From Maricaulis sp036231565 (GTDB lineage Bacteria > Pseudomonadota > Alphaproteobacteria > Caulobacterales > Maricaulaceae), in NCBI GenBank assembly GCA_036231565.1, contig JAZAHA010000046.1:51888-115887 (forward strand): a stretch of 64,000 nucleotides of DNA, read 5' to 3'. The position numbers were made by a program, and so were the translations under genes. This document shows, one piece after another, positions 32,976 to 42,644 of the stretch. Under the pieces are notes generated by a model, which ran no database searches, had not been told where the DNA came from, and was given only the letters and a program-made list of their open reading frames with translations. Within the stretch, counting starts at the first letter, position 1. Every line of letters starts with the position of its first letter.

Positions 32976-34868
32976 TCACTCTTGGGCGTCGCCGCGCTTC
33001 CCGGCGACATAATCATTAACCAGTTCGGTCAGTACAGGCAGCGGCAGCGATCCGTTCGTCAGCACCACATCGTGGAACTCGCCCCAGTCGAAATCCTCGC
33101 CCAGCTCTTCGCGGGCATAGTCGCGCAGGTCGCGGATGCGCATCTGGCCGACCTTGTAGGAGGTCGCCTGGCCCGGCCAGACGATGTAGCGTTCGACCTC
33201 GCGGACGATCTCCTCCTCGGTGAAGGAGGTGTTCGCCATCAGATACTCGATGGCATCCTCGCGCGACCATTGCAGGTAATGGATGCCTGTATCGACCACG
33301 AGGCGGCCGGCGCGCCAGAGTTCGTAGGCGAGGCGGCCGAAGTCCTGATACGGATCGGTGAACAGGCCCATTTCCTTGCCCAGGCTCTCGGCATAGAGCG
33401 CCCAGCCCTCGCCGAAGGCCGACAGGTAGAGCAGGCGCTGGAACATCGGCGTGCCTTCTCGCTCCTGGGCGAGGGCCAGCTGGAAGTGGTGGCCGGGAAT
33501 TCCCTCGTGGTAGGCCAGCGTTTCCATCTGGTAGGTCGGCAGGTTCCGCATGTTCAGCGTGTTGGCGTAGTAGATACCGGGGCGCGAGCCGTCGAGCGCC
33601 GGCGAATTGTAGAAGGCCGTCGGCGAACCGGCTGCCCGGAAGGCTTCGACTTCGCGCACGACCATGGGAGCCTCGGGCATGGTGTCGAAATAGTCCGGCA
33701 AAACGGTGCGCACGCGATCGAAAATGGCGTTGGCACCGGCGATGTACTCAGCGCGGCCCTCATCCGTGTTCGGCAGGTAGAACTGCTCGTCGGTGCGCAT
33801 GAATTCGAAGAAGTCCTGCAGCGAGCCTTCGAAGTCCACCTGATCCATGATGGCGCGCATCTCGCCATGGATGCGGTCGATCTCGGCGAGACCGATATCA
33901 TGGACTTCCTGCGGCGACAGGTCAGGCAGAGTGGTGAAGCTGGCCAGCTGGCTTTCGTAATAGGCCTGTCCGCGCGGCAGTTTCCAGGCGCCGTCGCGTG
34001 TGTCCGTCATCTCGGCATGACGCTCGAACATGTCGATCAGGCGCCCATAGGCCAGGCCGACAGAACTCTCCAGCGCCTCGGTCGCGCGGGCGATGAGGTC
34101 GTCCTTCGTGTCCTCGTCGATATCCAGCGCCTCCACCTTGCCGCGGAAATCGGCCAGCAGCGGGCTTTCACCGTCGCTGTCGTCGAACGGGGCGCCGGTG
34201 ATCAGGGCTCGTGTGTTGCCGATGAGATAGTCGAAGGCGAAACGCGGCGGCAGGACGCCGGCCTCGGCGCGTTCCTCGGCGCGGGCGATCAGCGTGTCGA
34301 GAACCGGGCCCAGCCCTTCCAGGCGGCGGATATAGGCCTCGGCGTGATCCGCATTCTCGATCCGGTGCTGGCTGATCAGCAGGGTCGGCATGCCGGTGTG
34401 CGGGCCGAACATCTGGGTGAAGACATAGTTCTGGTCGCGGAATTCATACTGCCGGATGCCGGTTTCCTGCAGATATTCGAAGACGCGATAGGAGACGCGA
34501 GCGTCGGCGTCGAGCGCGTCGTAGTCGAAACTGTCACGCAGATAGGCGAGGCGATCGATACGGCGCTGCTGGTCGGCGGCGGCAGCTTCATCGGTCACGG
34601 CATCCCAGCGGCCATAGGCGTCCAGATTGTCAATTCGGCCGAGCTGGGTCTGGGTTTGCGGCGAGCGGACGAGATCTGCTTCGAACAGCGTGTCGAACCA
34701 GGCATAGAGGCGTTCGCTTTCACTCTGTTCTGTCTGCGCCGACTGGGCCGCTTCAACAGCAGCGCCGGAAAGCTCGTTCTGCGGCGTGGCGCTGTCCTCG
34801 GGTTGCGAGCAGGCCGCCAGCAGGGCAAGGAGCGAAACGGCAAGCGGTGTGCGGATAGAATACGTCAT
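32976..34868 (-). CDS. DUF885 family lipoprotein 2
   Basis: 630 residues, paralogue of its neighbours. Lipobox SLLALLAAC (Cys about 20), acidic linker, then the DUF885 domain with SESERLYAWFDTLFEADLVRSP, QFYLPNTDEGRAEYI, the candidate zinc site YHEGIPGHHFQLALAQE and the terminal EFHDVVLTNGSLPLPVL. A divergent middle section distinguishes it from genes 1 and 3. It is separated from gene 3 by 166 bases with no obvious terminator. Confidence 0.88.
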   Translation of the reverse strand: MTYSIRTPLAVSLLALLAACSQPEDSATPQNELSGAAVEAAQSAQTEQSESERLYAWFDTLFEADLVRSPQTQTQLGRIDNLDAYGRWDAVTDEAAAADQQRRIDRLAYLRDSFDYDALDADARVSYRVFEYLQETGIRQYEFRDQNYVFTQMFGPHTGMPTLLISQHRIENADHAEAYIRRLEGLGPVLDTLIARAEERAEAGVLPPRFAFDYLIGNTRALITGAPFDDSDGESPLLADFRGKVEALDIDEDTKDDLIARATEALESSVGLAYGRLIDMFERHAEMTDTRDGAWKLPRGQAYYESQLASFTTLPDLSPQEVHDIGLAEIDRIHGEMRAIMDQVDFEGSLQDFFEFMRTDEQFYLPNTDEGRAEYIAGANAIFDRVRTVLPDYFDTMPEAPMVVREVEAFRAAGSPTAFYNSPALDGSRPGIYYANTLNMRNLPTYQMETLAYHEGIPGHHFQLALAQEREGTPMFQRLLYLSAFGEGWALYAESLGKEMGLFTDPYQDFGRLAYELWRAGRLVVDTGIHYLQWSREDAIEYLMANTSFTEEEIVREVERYIVWPGQATSYKVGQMRIRDLRDYAREELGEDFDWGEFHDVVLTNGSLPLPVLTELVNDYVAGKRGDAQE

Positions 34869-35034
34869 GTCGGTCTCCCCAGACCGGCGGCGGCTGGGTC
34901 ACAGGCCGGCGCCATTATCCGAATTGGCTACGATCAAACAGACGTCAGCCGCTGCGCCGGCAGCGGCTGACCCCTGTCACGTCCTGTCCGGCAGGATAGC
35001 CCTGTGAGGGCCCTGCCTGTCAAACGCGCTTCGT

Positions 35035-36948
35035 TTATTCGGCGGCCTGTTTGCCGGCAATGTAGTCATCGACCAGCTGTTCCAGCAGGGTGAGCGGGAT
35101 CGAGCCGTTGGTCAGGACCACATCGTGGAACTCGCCCATGTCGAAATCATCGCCGAGGGCATCCATGGCGCGCTGGCGCAGCTCCAGGATGGTCAGCATG
35201 CCGATCTTGTAGGACACGGCCTGGCCCGGCCAGACCATGTAGCGGCGCACTTCATTGCGAATATCGCCTTCCGGCATCGGCGTATTGGCGACCATGTAGT
35301 CGATCGCGTCCTGCTCGCTCCACTCCATGGCGTGCATGCCGGTGTCGACGACCAGGCGCGCAGCCCGGAAGACTTCATAAGAGAGCCGGCCGAAATCCTG
35401 ATAGGGATCAGTGAAACCGCCCATCGTCTTGCCGAGGTTCTCGGCATAGAGGCCCCAGCCTTCGGAGAAGGCCGAGTAGCCTTGCAGCCGCTGGAACATC
35501 GGCACGCCTTCCAGCTCCTGGGCGAGGGCAATCTGGAAGTGGTGGCCGGGCGCACCCTCATGGTAGGACAGGGTCTCGATCAGATAGTTCGGATTGTCCC
35601 GCATGTGGGCGAGATTGACGTAGTAGGCGCCGGGACGGGAGCCGTCGAGTGCACCGGACTCATAGAAGGCGCCGGTCGCCGTCTCGATGCGGTATTCCTC
35701 GACCGCGCGAACTTCCAGATCGGCTTCGGGCAGCGTGTTGAAGTATTGCGGCGCGATCTCCATCACATGATCGACATAGGCGGTGGCCTGGTCGAGATAT
35801 TGCTGACGGCCTTCCTCGGTATCCGGATAGTAGAACTGGTCGTCGGTGCGCAGGTGGACGAAGAAGTCCTGCAGCGAGCCTTCGAAACCGACCTCATCCA
35901 TGATGGCGCGCATCTCGTCATGGATGCGGGCAACCTCGTCCAGACCGGTCTGGTGGATATCGGCGGCCGAGAGATCGGTGCGGGTCGTGTAGTTGTTCAG
36001 CTGGCTGCGGTAGAAGCTTTCGCCTTCCGGCAGTGCCCAGGCGCCCTGGTTGCGGCCGTCGGCCATCTCGCCATGACGCTCCATCGTCTCCACCAGTGCC
36101 GTGTAGGCCGGTCCGACCTCGGCCGTCAGCGCGGCCTCGGCTTCGGCGATGAGGCGATCCTTTTCGGCCTGGTCGATCTCCAGCGCCTCCACCTTGCTGC
36201 GGAAGTCAGCCAGCAGCGGGCTGTCCTCGCCGCTATCATCAAACGGTGCGCCGGTGATGAAGCGCCGGGCGGCGGTGACCACGATCGGATAGGCGAAGGC
36301 CGGGGCCAGCACGCCGGCCTGTGCGCGGGCATCGGCCTGGGCCGTATAGGTCTCGATCACATCGCCCAGACCGTTGAGGCGGCTGATATAGGCCTCGGCA
36401 TGCTCGACCGTATCGACACGGTGATAGCCGATCAGGATGGTCGGCAGCTGGGTATGGGGACCGAAGAACTGGGTGAAGATGTAGCCGTGATCCCAGAACT
36501 CGCCCTGCTGGGCGTTGTTGGCGGCGATGAATTCGGCAAACCGCCAGGCGACCTGGCCCTCATGGGTAAGAGCATCATAGTCGAAATTCTCGTGCATGTA
36601 GCGCGTGCGGGCCGCTTCGCGTGCGAGCGAGTCTCGGAAGGCCTCTTCCGAAACGTCATCCCATTCGCCATAGGCCTCGACATCGTCGATCATGCCCAGA
36701 TAGGTCTTGAACAGGGGTGAGCGGTCGAGCTCTTCCTGGAACTGTTCGTCGAACCAGGCAAAGAGGCGCTCGGTCTCGGTCTGCTCGCCGGCATCAGCCT
36801 GTTCGGTGGATTGCGTATCCGGCGCCGCCGCCTCGGCTGCAGAGGTCTCGGACGCCGACGTCGCGGTTTCGGCGGTATCGTCGGTCGGTGCGCAGGCGGC
36901 CAGAAGGGCCAGGCAGGACGTACCGATCAGAAAGCTGCGAAGACGCAT
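35035..36948 (-). CDS. DUF885 family lipoprotein 3
   Basis: 637 residues. Lipobox CLALLAAC, then a Ser/Ala/Thr/Glu-rich linker, then the DUF885 domain. Conserved blocks are ETERLFAWFDEQFQEELDRSP, QFYYPDTEEGRQQYL, the candidate metal site YHEGAPGHHFQIALAQE and EFHDVVLTNGSIPLTLLEQL. It is the upstream copy of the three and divergent from fliQ, with 112 bases between the two start codons. Confidence 0.88.
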   Translation of the reverse strand: MRLRSFLIGTSCLALLAACAPTDDTAETATSASETSAAEAAAPDTQSTEQADAGEQTETERLFAWFDEQFQEELDRSPLFKTYLGMIDDVEAYGEWDDVSEEAFRDSLAREAARTRYMHENFDYDALTHEGQVAWRFAEFIAANNAQQGEFWDHGYIFTQFFGPHTQLPTILIGYHRVDTVEHAEAYISRLNGLGDVIETYTAQADARAQAGVLAPAFAYPIVVTAARRFITGAPFDDSGEDSPLLADFRSKVEALEIDQAEKDRLIAEAEAALTAEVGPAYTALVETMERHGEMADGRNQGAWALPEGESFYRSQLNNYTTRTDLSAADIHQTGLDEVARIHDEMRAIMDEVGFEGSLQDFFVHLRTDDQFYYPDTEEGRQQYLDQATAYVDHVMEIAPQYFNTLPEADLEVRAVEEYRIETATGAFYESGALDGSRPGAYYVNLAHMRDNPNYLIETLSYHEGAPGHHFQIALAQELEGVPMFQRLQGYSAFSEGWGLYAENLGKTMGGFTDPYQDFGRLSYEVFRAARLVVDTGMHAMEWSEQDAIDYMVANTPMPEGDIRNEVRRYMVWPGQAVSYKIGMLTILELRQRAMDALGDDFDMGEFHDVVLTNGSIPLTLLEQLVDDYIAGKQAAE

Positions 36949-37060
36949 AATGGATAACTCCCCCGATTAAGCTGAATTGACTCTTTCTTAACGCGCGGCG
37001 CGCATTCGTAAACATAATTAACCGTAAACCCGATTCTCCCCGCAGAAGGTGAGGCGAGGC

Positions 37061-37324
37061 GTGACCGGACCGGAAGTCCTCGATTTTGCACGCGAAGCGA
37101 TCTGGCTGATGCTGGCCATGTCGGCCCCGATCATGCTGGTCGGTCTGGCCGTCGGTGTCACCATTGCCCTGTTCCAGGCTCTGACCCAGGTGCAGGAGAT
37201 GACGCTGGTCTTCGTGCCGAAAATCATCGCCATCTTCATTGCGCTGCTGATCTTTCTGCCGCTGATGGGCGGTCTGATGTCCGGCTTCATGACGGTGATC
37301 TTCGACCGGATCGCCACGCCATGA
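37061..37324 (+). CDS. fliQ: Flagellar export gate protein FliQ
   Basis: 87 residues, two membrane helices. FliQ blocks: VLDFAREAIWLMLAMSAPIM, LVGLAVGVTIALFQALTQVQE and MTLVFVPKIIAIF. I chose GTG 37061 with GAGG six bases upstream rather than the in-frame GTG at 37049. The TGA overlaps the fliR ATG. TTAA-rich sequence (36975-37023) lies upstream but without an exact CtrA spacing. Confidence 0.95.
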   Translation: MTGPEVLDFAREAIWLMLAMSAPIMLVGLAVGVTIALFQALTQVQEMTLVFVPKIIAIFIALLIFLPLMGGLMSGFMTVIFDRIATP

Positions 37325-38073
37325 TCCCGCAGGCGCCTGAACTCGTCTTTGCCGGCGGTCTCGTGTTTGCGCGGATCGGTGCGATCCTGATGCTGATGCC
37401 GGGCTTTGGTGAGCCGAGCATTCCGATGCGCATCCGCCTGTCCTTCGCGCTGCTGGTGTGCGTTGTGATCGGGCCGCTGATCGCGCCGCGCCTGCCGGCC
37501 CTGCCGGACCAGCCGCTGATGCTGGCCGGACTGGTGATGGGCGAGGTGGTGACCGGCCTGATGATCGGTGCCGTGGCGCGCATCTTCATGTCGGCCGCGG
37601 CCGTGGCCGGCCAGGTGATCGGTATGCAGTCGGGTCTGGCGATGGCGCAGAGCTTCGATCCGTCGCAGGGGCAACAGGGTGCCCTGATCGCGACCTTGCT
37701 CAATCTCACCTTCCTGCTGCTGCTCTTCGCGACCAACACGCACCATCTTCTGCTGGCGATGATGGTGAATTCCTACGACGTCTTCGATCCGGGCCAGATG
37801 CCCTCGATGGCGGACGGCGCGCAATGGGCACTCAACGCCTTCATCGATGCCTTCAATATAGGCGTCCAGCTGGCTGCGCCGCTCATCGTGTTCGGCCTGG
37901 TCTTCTATCTGGCGCTGGGGGTGCTCTCGCGGCTGATGCCACAGGCGCAGATCTTTTTCATCGCCATGCCGTCGAATATCATCGTCGGCCTGTTCATCCT
38001 CACCATCTCCCTCGGGGCGATGAGTGCTGTCTGGCTGGAGCGCATGCAGCGCTTCGCAACGGACATGAATTAG
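37321..38073 (+). CDS. fliR: Flagellar export gate protein FliR
   Basis: 250 residues, about six membrane helices. FliR blocks: FARIGAILMLMPGFGEPSIPMRIR, QVIGMQSGLAMAQSFDPSQG and FLLLLFATNTHHLLL, ending in QAQIFFIAMPSNIIVGLFIL. ATGA overlap with fliQ shows translational coupling; flhB follows after ten bases. Confidence 0.96.
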   Translation: MIPQAPELVFAGGLVFARIGAILMLMPGFGEPSIPMRIRLSFALLVCVVIGPLIAPRLPALPDQPLMLAGLVMGEVVTGLMIGAVARIFMSAAAVAGQVIGMQSGLAMAQSFDPSQGQQGALIATLLNLTFLLLLFATNTHHLLLAMMVNSYDVFDPGQMPSMADGAQWALNAFIDAFNIGVQLAAPLIVFGLVFYLALGVLSRLMPQAQIFFIAMPSNIIVGLFILTISLGAMSAVWLERMQRFATDMN

Positions 38074-38083
38074 GGAGGCTGGC

Positions 38084-39184
38084 GTGGCAGAAGGCGAAGA
38101 CGACAGCCAGAAAACAGAAGAGCCGACGCAGCGGCGCCTCGATGACGCCCGCGAGAAAGGCGATGTTGCCAAATCCCAGGAAATCCCGGGCTGGTTCGTG
38201 CTGGCGTCCGGCCTCGCCCTGATCAGTTTCGCCTTTCCGCCCATGGCCCGCGCGCTCGCCTCGGACCTGCAGGTCTTCTTCGCCGAGCCGCATAATTTCG
38301 ACGTCGATCCGAATGCCGTCATGCGCATGATGCGCGATACAGCCTGGCATGTGACGGGACTTGTTGGCCTGCCGATCGCGCTTCTGGCGGTTGCCGGTTT
38401 CGCCGGCCACTATGTCCAGCAGGGCATGCTGTTCACCACCGAGAAGATCCAGCCCAAGCTGGACAAGCTGAACCCGATCGAGGGCTTCAAGCGCAATTTC
38501 GGACCCCAGGGCATCGCCAACTTCCTCAAGGGGATCGGCAAGATGGCTCTGGTCGCGGCGGCGGCCTTCGTCGTGCTCTATCCCAAGCGCGAGATGCTGG
38601 CGGGCTTGCCGGCGCTCGATATCGCTTCGGTGCTGGGCATTGTGCGCCAGTCGGCGATCGAGCTGATGCTGGCCGCGCTGATCGTCTATGCGATCATCGC
38701 CGGGCTGGACTACATGTTTCAGCGGCAGAGCTTCATGAAGCGCAACCGCATGTCAAAGCGCGAGATCAAGGACGAGCTGAAGCAGTCCGAGGGCGATCCC
38801 ATGGTGCGCGCCAAGCTGCGCCAGATCCGCCAGGAACGCTCGCAGCGCCGCATGATGGCGCAGGTGCCGGATGCGACCGTGATTGTCACCAACCCGACCC
38901 ACTACGCCATTGCGCTGAAATACGAGCAAGGGGTGACCCCGGCGCCGATCTGCGTCGCCAAGGGGGTCGATGCGGTGGCCCTGCGCATCAGAGAGATCGC
39001 AACCGAGCACGCCATCCCCATCGTCGAGGATCCGCCGCTGGCGCGCGCCCTGCACGCGACCGCCGACCTTGATACGGAAATCCCCACCGAGCACTTCCAG
39101 GCCGTGGCCAAGGTGATCGGTTATGTTCTCTCGCTCGCACAGGGACGCCGCGCGCGCTATCGTCCGAGCGAGTCGACCGAATAG
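38084..39184 (+). CDS. flhB: Flagellar export switch protein FlhB
   Basis: 366 residues. FlhB controls the change of export substrate from rod/hook to filament through autocleavage. The NPTH cleavage motif is at residues 270-273 (TNPTHYAIALKY). The N-terminus has KTEEPTQRRLDDAREKGDVAKS, followed by four membrane helices. It starts with GTG 38084 behind GGGAGG. cckA begins 36 bases downstream on the same strand. Confidence 0.97.
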   Translation: MAEGEDDSQKTEEPTQRRLDDAREKGDVAKSQEIPGWFVLASGLALISFAFPPMARALASDLQVFFAEPHNFDVDPNAVMRMMRDTAWHVTGLVGLPIALLAVAGFAGHYVQQGMLFTTEKIQPKLDKLNPIEGFKRNFGPQGIANFLKGIGKMALVAAAAFVVLYPKREMLAGLPALDIASVLGIVRQSAIELMLAALIVYAIIAGLDYMFQRQSFMKRNRMSKREIKDELKQSEGDPMVRAKLRQIRQERSQRRMMAQVPDATVIVTNPTHYAIALKYEQGVTPAPICVAKGVDAVALRIREIATEHAIPIVEDPPLARALHATADLDTEIPTEHFQAVAKVIGYVLSLAQGRRARYRPSESTE

Positions 39185-39220
39185 GCTCACGCCTTCCACC
39201 GATCCGTGCCGGAGCATCCC

Positions 39221-41761
39221 ATGGCCGAGACGTCTGCCCCCGACCCCAAATCCCGCAAGCCGCTGTGGTCGCGGCCGATCGGCCGGGTGGCCTTCTGGGT
39301 GTGCGGCGCCATTGCCGTGGTTGCTTTCGGAGCGGCGGTCGTTGCTGCAGGCGAGGATGGCTGGCAGGGCTTCGTCTACCTGTCCGGCCTGGCTGCCGTT
39401 GGCTTCCTGGTACTCTACGCCATTGCCGCCGGCGAGACGGCCGGCCGCAATCTGCGCCGCAAGATCGAGAAGAACCGCGCTCCCACACCGGCGGCGCTGG
39501 CCTTCCGGGCCATCGAGAGCTTTCCCGAGCCTGTGCTGATTTCCGACCGGCGGGGCGCGCCGCGCTGGGGCAATGCGGCCTATCACGCGCTGGCCCGCAA
39601 GGCGGGTGGTTTCGGCCAGAGTTTCGGCTTGCCGACCATTGACCGCCTGTGGGCGGGCGCCGGTGGTGGCGATGGCACGGTTTACCGTCTCGCCCGGGCC
39701 GCTGCCCGTGGCGAGGGTGCCTGCGAGATGATGCCGCCGCTCGATCTGGGCGAAGGCGATATCCGGCGCTTCCACCTGGAAGCATCCCCCCAGGCCGACG
39801 GGCTGATCCTCTGGCGCCTCGTCGGTGCCGGCGAGCGCAGCGGCGAAGCCGGCGCGGAGCCGGTTTCCGCCGACTGGAGCCTGCATGCGCCCGTGGCGCT
39901 GTTCTCCCTGCGCGCCAATGGCGAGATCGTTGGCGGCAATGCCACCTTCCGCGAATGGCTGGGCCTGGCTGAGGGGGCGCCGTTCCCGTCGCTGCGCGAT
40001 ATCCTCGCCGGCGATGGTGCGCGCAGCGTGCTTTACAGCAGAGGCGGCGAAGGCGCCGCACGGATCGACGCCCGCCTGAAGGCGCGCGACGGTATCGAGA
40101 GCCCGGTTGCGATCGTGGTCGAATGGCTGCCCGGCGAAGGTGCGCTGGGGCGTGCCGTGATGTACGGCCTGTCGCGGACCGGTGCGCCTCCGGGCGTGGC
40201 CCAGTCGATGGCCGAGAGCGGTGCGGCAGCGGGGGCGACCATGGAAGACATGTTCGCCAACGCCCCGTTCGGCGTGGTGCGTCTGGACGGTGCCGATCCG
40301 GAAACTGCCATCATCGAGGATACCAATCCGGCCCTGATGCAGCTCACCGGCGGCCGTGCCATTCCGGGTACGCGGTTCTGTGATCTGTTCAATTGGGATG
40401 ATGGCCGTTCGCCCGTCGACGCCTTCTCGGCCGCCATGGCCGGCAGCGGCGATCCGGCAGAGGCCCGGCTCGAGACGCCGGACGGTCAGCTTTACGTCCA
40501 CCTCGCCTTTGCGCCGGCGCGTGGCGGCAAGCGCGTTGCCTACGTCATCGATGTGACAGCGTGGAAGGAGATGGAGCGTCAGCTCTCCCAGTCCAACAAG
40601 ATGCAGGCGGTCGGCCAGCTGGCTGGCGGCGTCGCCCACGACTTCAACAACCTGCTTACCGCCGTGCGCCTGAACACGGACGAGCTGCTCAATCGCCATC
40701 CGGTGGGCGATCCCGACTATTCCGAGCTGCAGGCAATCAACCAGACCGTCGCCCGGGCGGCCGGCCTCGTGCGCAAGCTGCTGGCCTTCTCGCGCAAGCA
40801 GACTTTCCGCATGGAGACGCTGGATATCGGCGATCTCCTGTCCGACGTTTCCGTGCTCCTGCGCCAGATCGTCGAGGAAACCGTGCGGCTCGACATCATC
40901 CATGGCCGCGACCTGCCGATGATCAAGGCCGACAAGGGCCAGCTGGAAACCGCCATCATCAACCTCGCTGCCAATGCCCGCGACGCCATGCGCGAAAAGG
41001 GTGGCGGTTCGCTGACCGTGAAGACCTCCCGCGTCAGCGCCGATACCGTGCGCAATACCGGCGCCCCCAATCCGCGCGAGGGCGACTGGCTGGCCATTGC
41101 CGTCACCGATGAGGGGCACGGCATGGACAAGGCGACGATGGAGAAGATCTTCGAGCCCTTCTTCACCACGAAGGAAGCCGGCAAGGGTACAGGTCTCGGC
41201 CTGGCCACCGTCTATGGCATCGTCAAACAATCCGGCGGCTTCCTGTTTGCCGATTCCGAGGTCGGTGTCGGCACGACCTTCACCATTTATCTGCCCGGCC
41301 ATGAACCGACCGAGGAAGAGACGGTCGAGCTGCGCGAGGCAGAAGCCGAGAAAACCGTCGAGAAGGCGCCCGAGGACCTGTCCGGCCGCGGCCGTATCCT
41401 CCTGGTCGAGGACGAGGACGCGGTGCGGGCCATCGCGGCCAAGACGCTGGCCAAGCGCGGCTATGACGTGGTGGAAGCCTGTGACGGCGAGGAAGCCTAT
41501 GAAATCCTCGAGGATGACGAGGAAGGGTTCGACCTCCTGATCTCCGACGTCGTGATGCCGGGCCTCGACGGTCCCGGCCTGCTGGAAAAGGCCCGCGACA
41601 TGCTGGAAGGCACCCGCGTGGTCTTCATCTCCGGCTATGCCGCCGAACAATTCTCCGACACGCTCTCGAAGGAACAGGATGTGAGCTTCCTGCCCAAGCC
41701 CTTCACGCTGACGCAGCTGGCCGAGAAGGTGAAGGAAGAGCTGGGAGAGCAGGCGGGGTAG
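39221..41761 (+). CDS. cckA: Hybrid histidine kinase CckA
   Basis: 846 residues. CckA is the master cell-cycle kinase that sends phosphate through ChpT to CtrA. Two N-terminal membrane helices (about 20-60) are followed by PAS-like regions. The HisKA domain contains LAGGVAHDFNNLLTAV with the phosphorylated His at residue 473, then the HATPase blocks NLAANARDAM, EGHGMDK and GTGLGLATVYGIV. A C-terminal receiver domain has the acceptor Asp at residue 776 (ISDVVMPGLDG). GGAG precedes ATG 39221. It directly follows flhB, an arrangement I also recall from Caulobacter. Confidence 0.95.
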   Translation: MAETSAPDPKSRKPLWSRPIGRVAFWVCGAIAVVAFGAAVVAAGEDGWQGFVYLSGLAAVGFLVLYAIAAGETAGRNLRRKIEKNRAPTPAALAFRAIESFPEPVLISDRRGAPRWGNAAYHALARKAGGFGQSFGLPTIDRLWAGAGGGDGTVYRLARAAARGEGACEMMPPLDLGEGDIRRFHLEASPQADGLILWRLVGAGERSGEAGAEPVSADWSLHAPVALFSLRANGEIVGGNATFREWLGLAEGAPFPSLRDILAGDGARSVLYSRGGEGAARIDARLKARDGIESPVAIVVEWLPGEGALGRAVMYGLSRTGAPPGVAQSMAESGAAAGATMEDMFANAPFGVVRLDGADPETAIIEDTNPALMQLTGGRAIPGTRFCDLFNWDDGRSPVDAFSAAMAGSGDPAEARLETPDGQLYVHLAFAPARGGKRVAYVIDVTAWKEMERQLSQSNKMQAVGQLAGGVAHDFNNLLTAVRLNTDELLNRHPVGDPDYSELQAINQTVARAAGLVRKLLAFSRKQTFRMETLDIGDLLSDVSVLLRQIVEETVRLDIIHGRDLPMIKADKGQLETAIINLAANARDAMREKGGGSLTVKTSRVSADTVRNTGAPNPREGDWLAIAVTDEGHGMDKATMEKIFEPFFTTKEAGKGTGLGLATVYGIVKQSGGFLFADSEVGVGTTFTIYLPGHEPTEEETVELREAEAEKTVEKAPEDLSGRGRILLVEDEDAVRAIAAKTLAKRGYDVVEACDGEEAYEILEDDEEGFDLLISDVVMPGLDGPGLLEKARDMLEGTRVVFISGYAAEQFSDTLSKEQDVSFLPKPFTLTQLAEKVKEELGEQAG

Positions 41762-41764
41762 GGG

Positions 41765-42331
41765 CTAGGCCTTCCTCTCCGTGTGCAGGCGCACCCAGTC
41801 CGCGAAGTCGGCCATCAATTCCTTGACGAAATCGCGGCTTTCCTCGTCGACGAGGCGGCCGTCCTCGATCTTGCTGCCGGCCTTCATCACCAGCACTTCG
41901 TCATACGGCAGCAGCGGCATGGCATTGTAGAACACGACCTGGCGCAGATGCGCCTGGGCGCGGGCCGTGCCGAACGGGCTGGGCGATGCGCCGATAATGG
42001 TTGCCGGCTTGCCGGTGATCGGGCCCTTGCCGGTGGGGCGGGACAGCCAGTCTATGGCGTTCTTCAGGACACCCGGGATCGAGTAGTTGTACTCCGGTGT
42101 CGCAAACAGCACCCCGTCCGCCGGGGCGACCTTCTCGCGCAGCGCGGCGACGCCGTCCGGCCAGCCTTCGGCCTCGGTGTCCTCGCTGAACGGTTCGATA
42201 TCGTGCAGCGTGAGCAGGTTCACCGTCACCTTGTCCGGGGCCAACTCGGCCGCGGCCTGCAGGGCCGCCGTGTTGAAGGAATCCTTCCGCAGGCTGCCGG
42301 AAATGCCGGCGATCGTGATGGGGCGGGTCAT
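41765..42331 (-). CDS. NADPH-dependent FMN reductase (quinone/chromate reductase type)
   Basis: 188 residues, flavodoxin-like. AGISGSLRKDSFNTAAL binds the FMN phosphate, and ATPEYNYSIPGVLKNAIDWLSRP is the family signature. It resembles ChrR/YieF-type reductases that protect against quinones and oxidants; the in vivo substrate is unknown. It converges on cckA with three bases between the stops. Confidence 0.88.
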   Translation of the reverse strand: MTRPITIAGISGSLRKDSFNTAALQAAAELAPDKVTVNLLTLHDIEPFSEDTEAEGWPDGVAALREKVAPADGVLFATPEYNYSIPGVLKNAIDWLSRPTGKGPITGKPATIIGASPSPFGTARAQAHLRQVVFYNAMPLLPYDEVLVMKAGSKIEDGRLVDEESRDFVKELMADFADWVRLHTERKA

Positions 42332-42349
42332 GACACACCTCCCTTATTT

Positions 42350-42613
42350 CTAGTGGTTGCGCAGGGCGTCGATCAGCGCTGCCTTGTCCATGTCGGAGCG
42401 GCCTTCGATGCCGATCTCCTGCGCGCGGTCGTAAAGCTCCTCCTTGGTCCATTCCTCGTAAGGCGGCGACTTGCCGCCAGCCTGCATCGGCCGGTCGCCC
42501 GCCGCTTTTGCATTGGCGATACGCGCGGCCTTTTCCTTGCTCATGCCCTCGTCGCGGAGCTTTTCGTAGAGTTCGTCATCCTTGACCGAGGGGCCGGGAT
42601 CTCTCTGTGGCAT
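42350..42613 (-). CDS. Small Rho-N/SAP-like domain protein
   Basis: 87 residues. The N-terminal part (DDELYEKLRDEGMSKEKAARIANAKA) resembles a common small stress-associated family (DUF7218-type). The C-terminal 35 residues, EEWTKEELYDRAQEIGIEGRSDM followed by KAALIDALRNH, form a helix-extended-helix SAP/Rho-N-like nucleic-acid-binding fold. GGAAAGG stands before ATG 42613. Precise role unknown. Confidence 0.75.
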   Translation of the reverse strand: MPQRDPGPSVKDDELYEKLRDEGMSKEKAARIANAKAAGDRPMQAGGKSPPYEEWTKEELYDRAQEIGIEGRSDMDKAALIDALRNH

Positions 42614-42644
42614 GGCGGAACCTTTCCGTTGCGGGTGTTGGGGC

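Noticed and set aside
36949..37060. CtrA box upstream of fliQ
   Set aside because: Several TTAA and GTAAAC words are present, but none has the TTAA-N7-TTAA spacing.
38753..41650. 965-codon open frame antisense to flhB and cckA
   Set aside because: Covers two clearly recognised genes on the other strand; the product has no recognisable domain.
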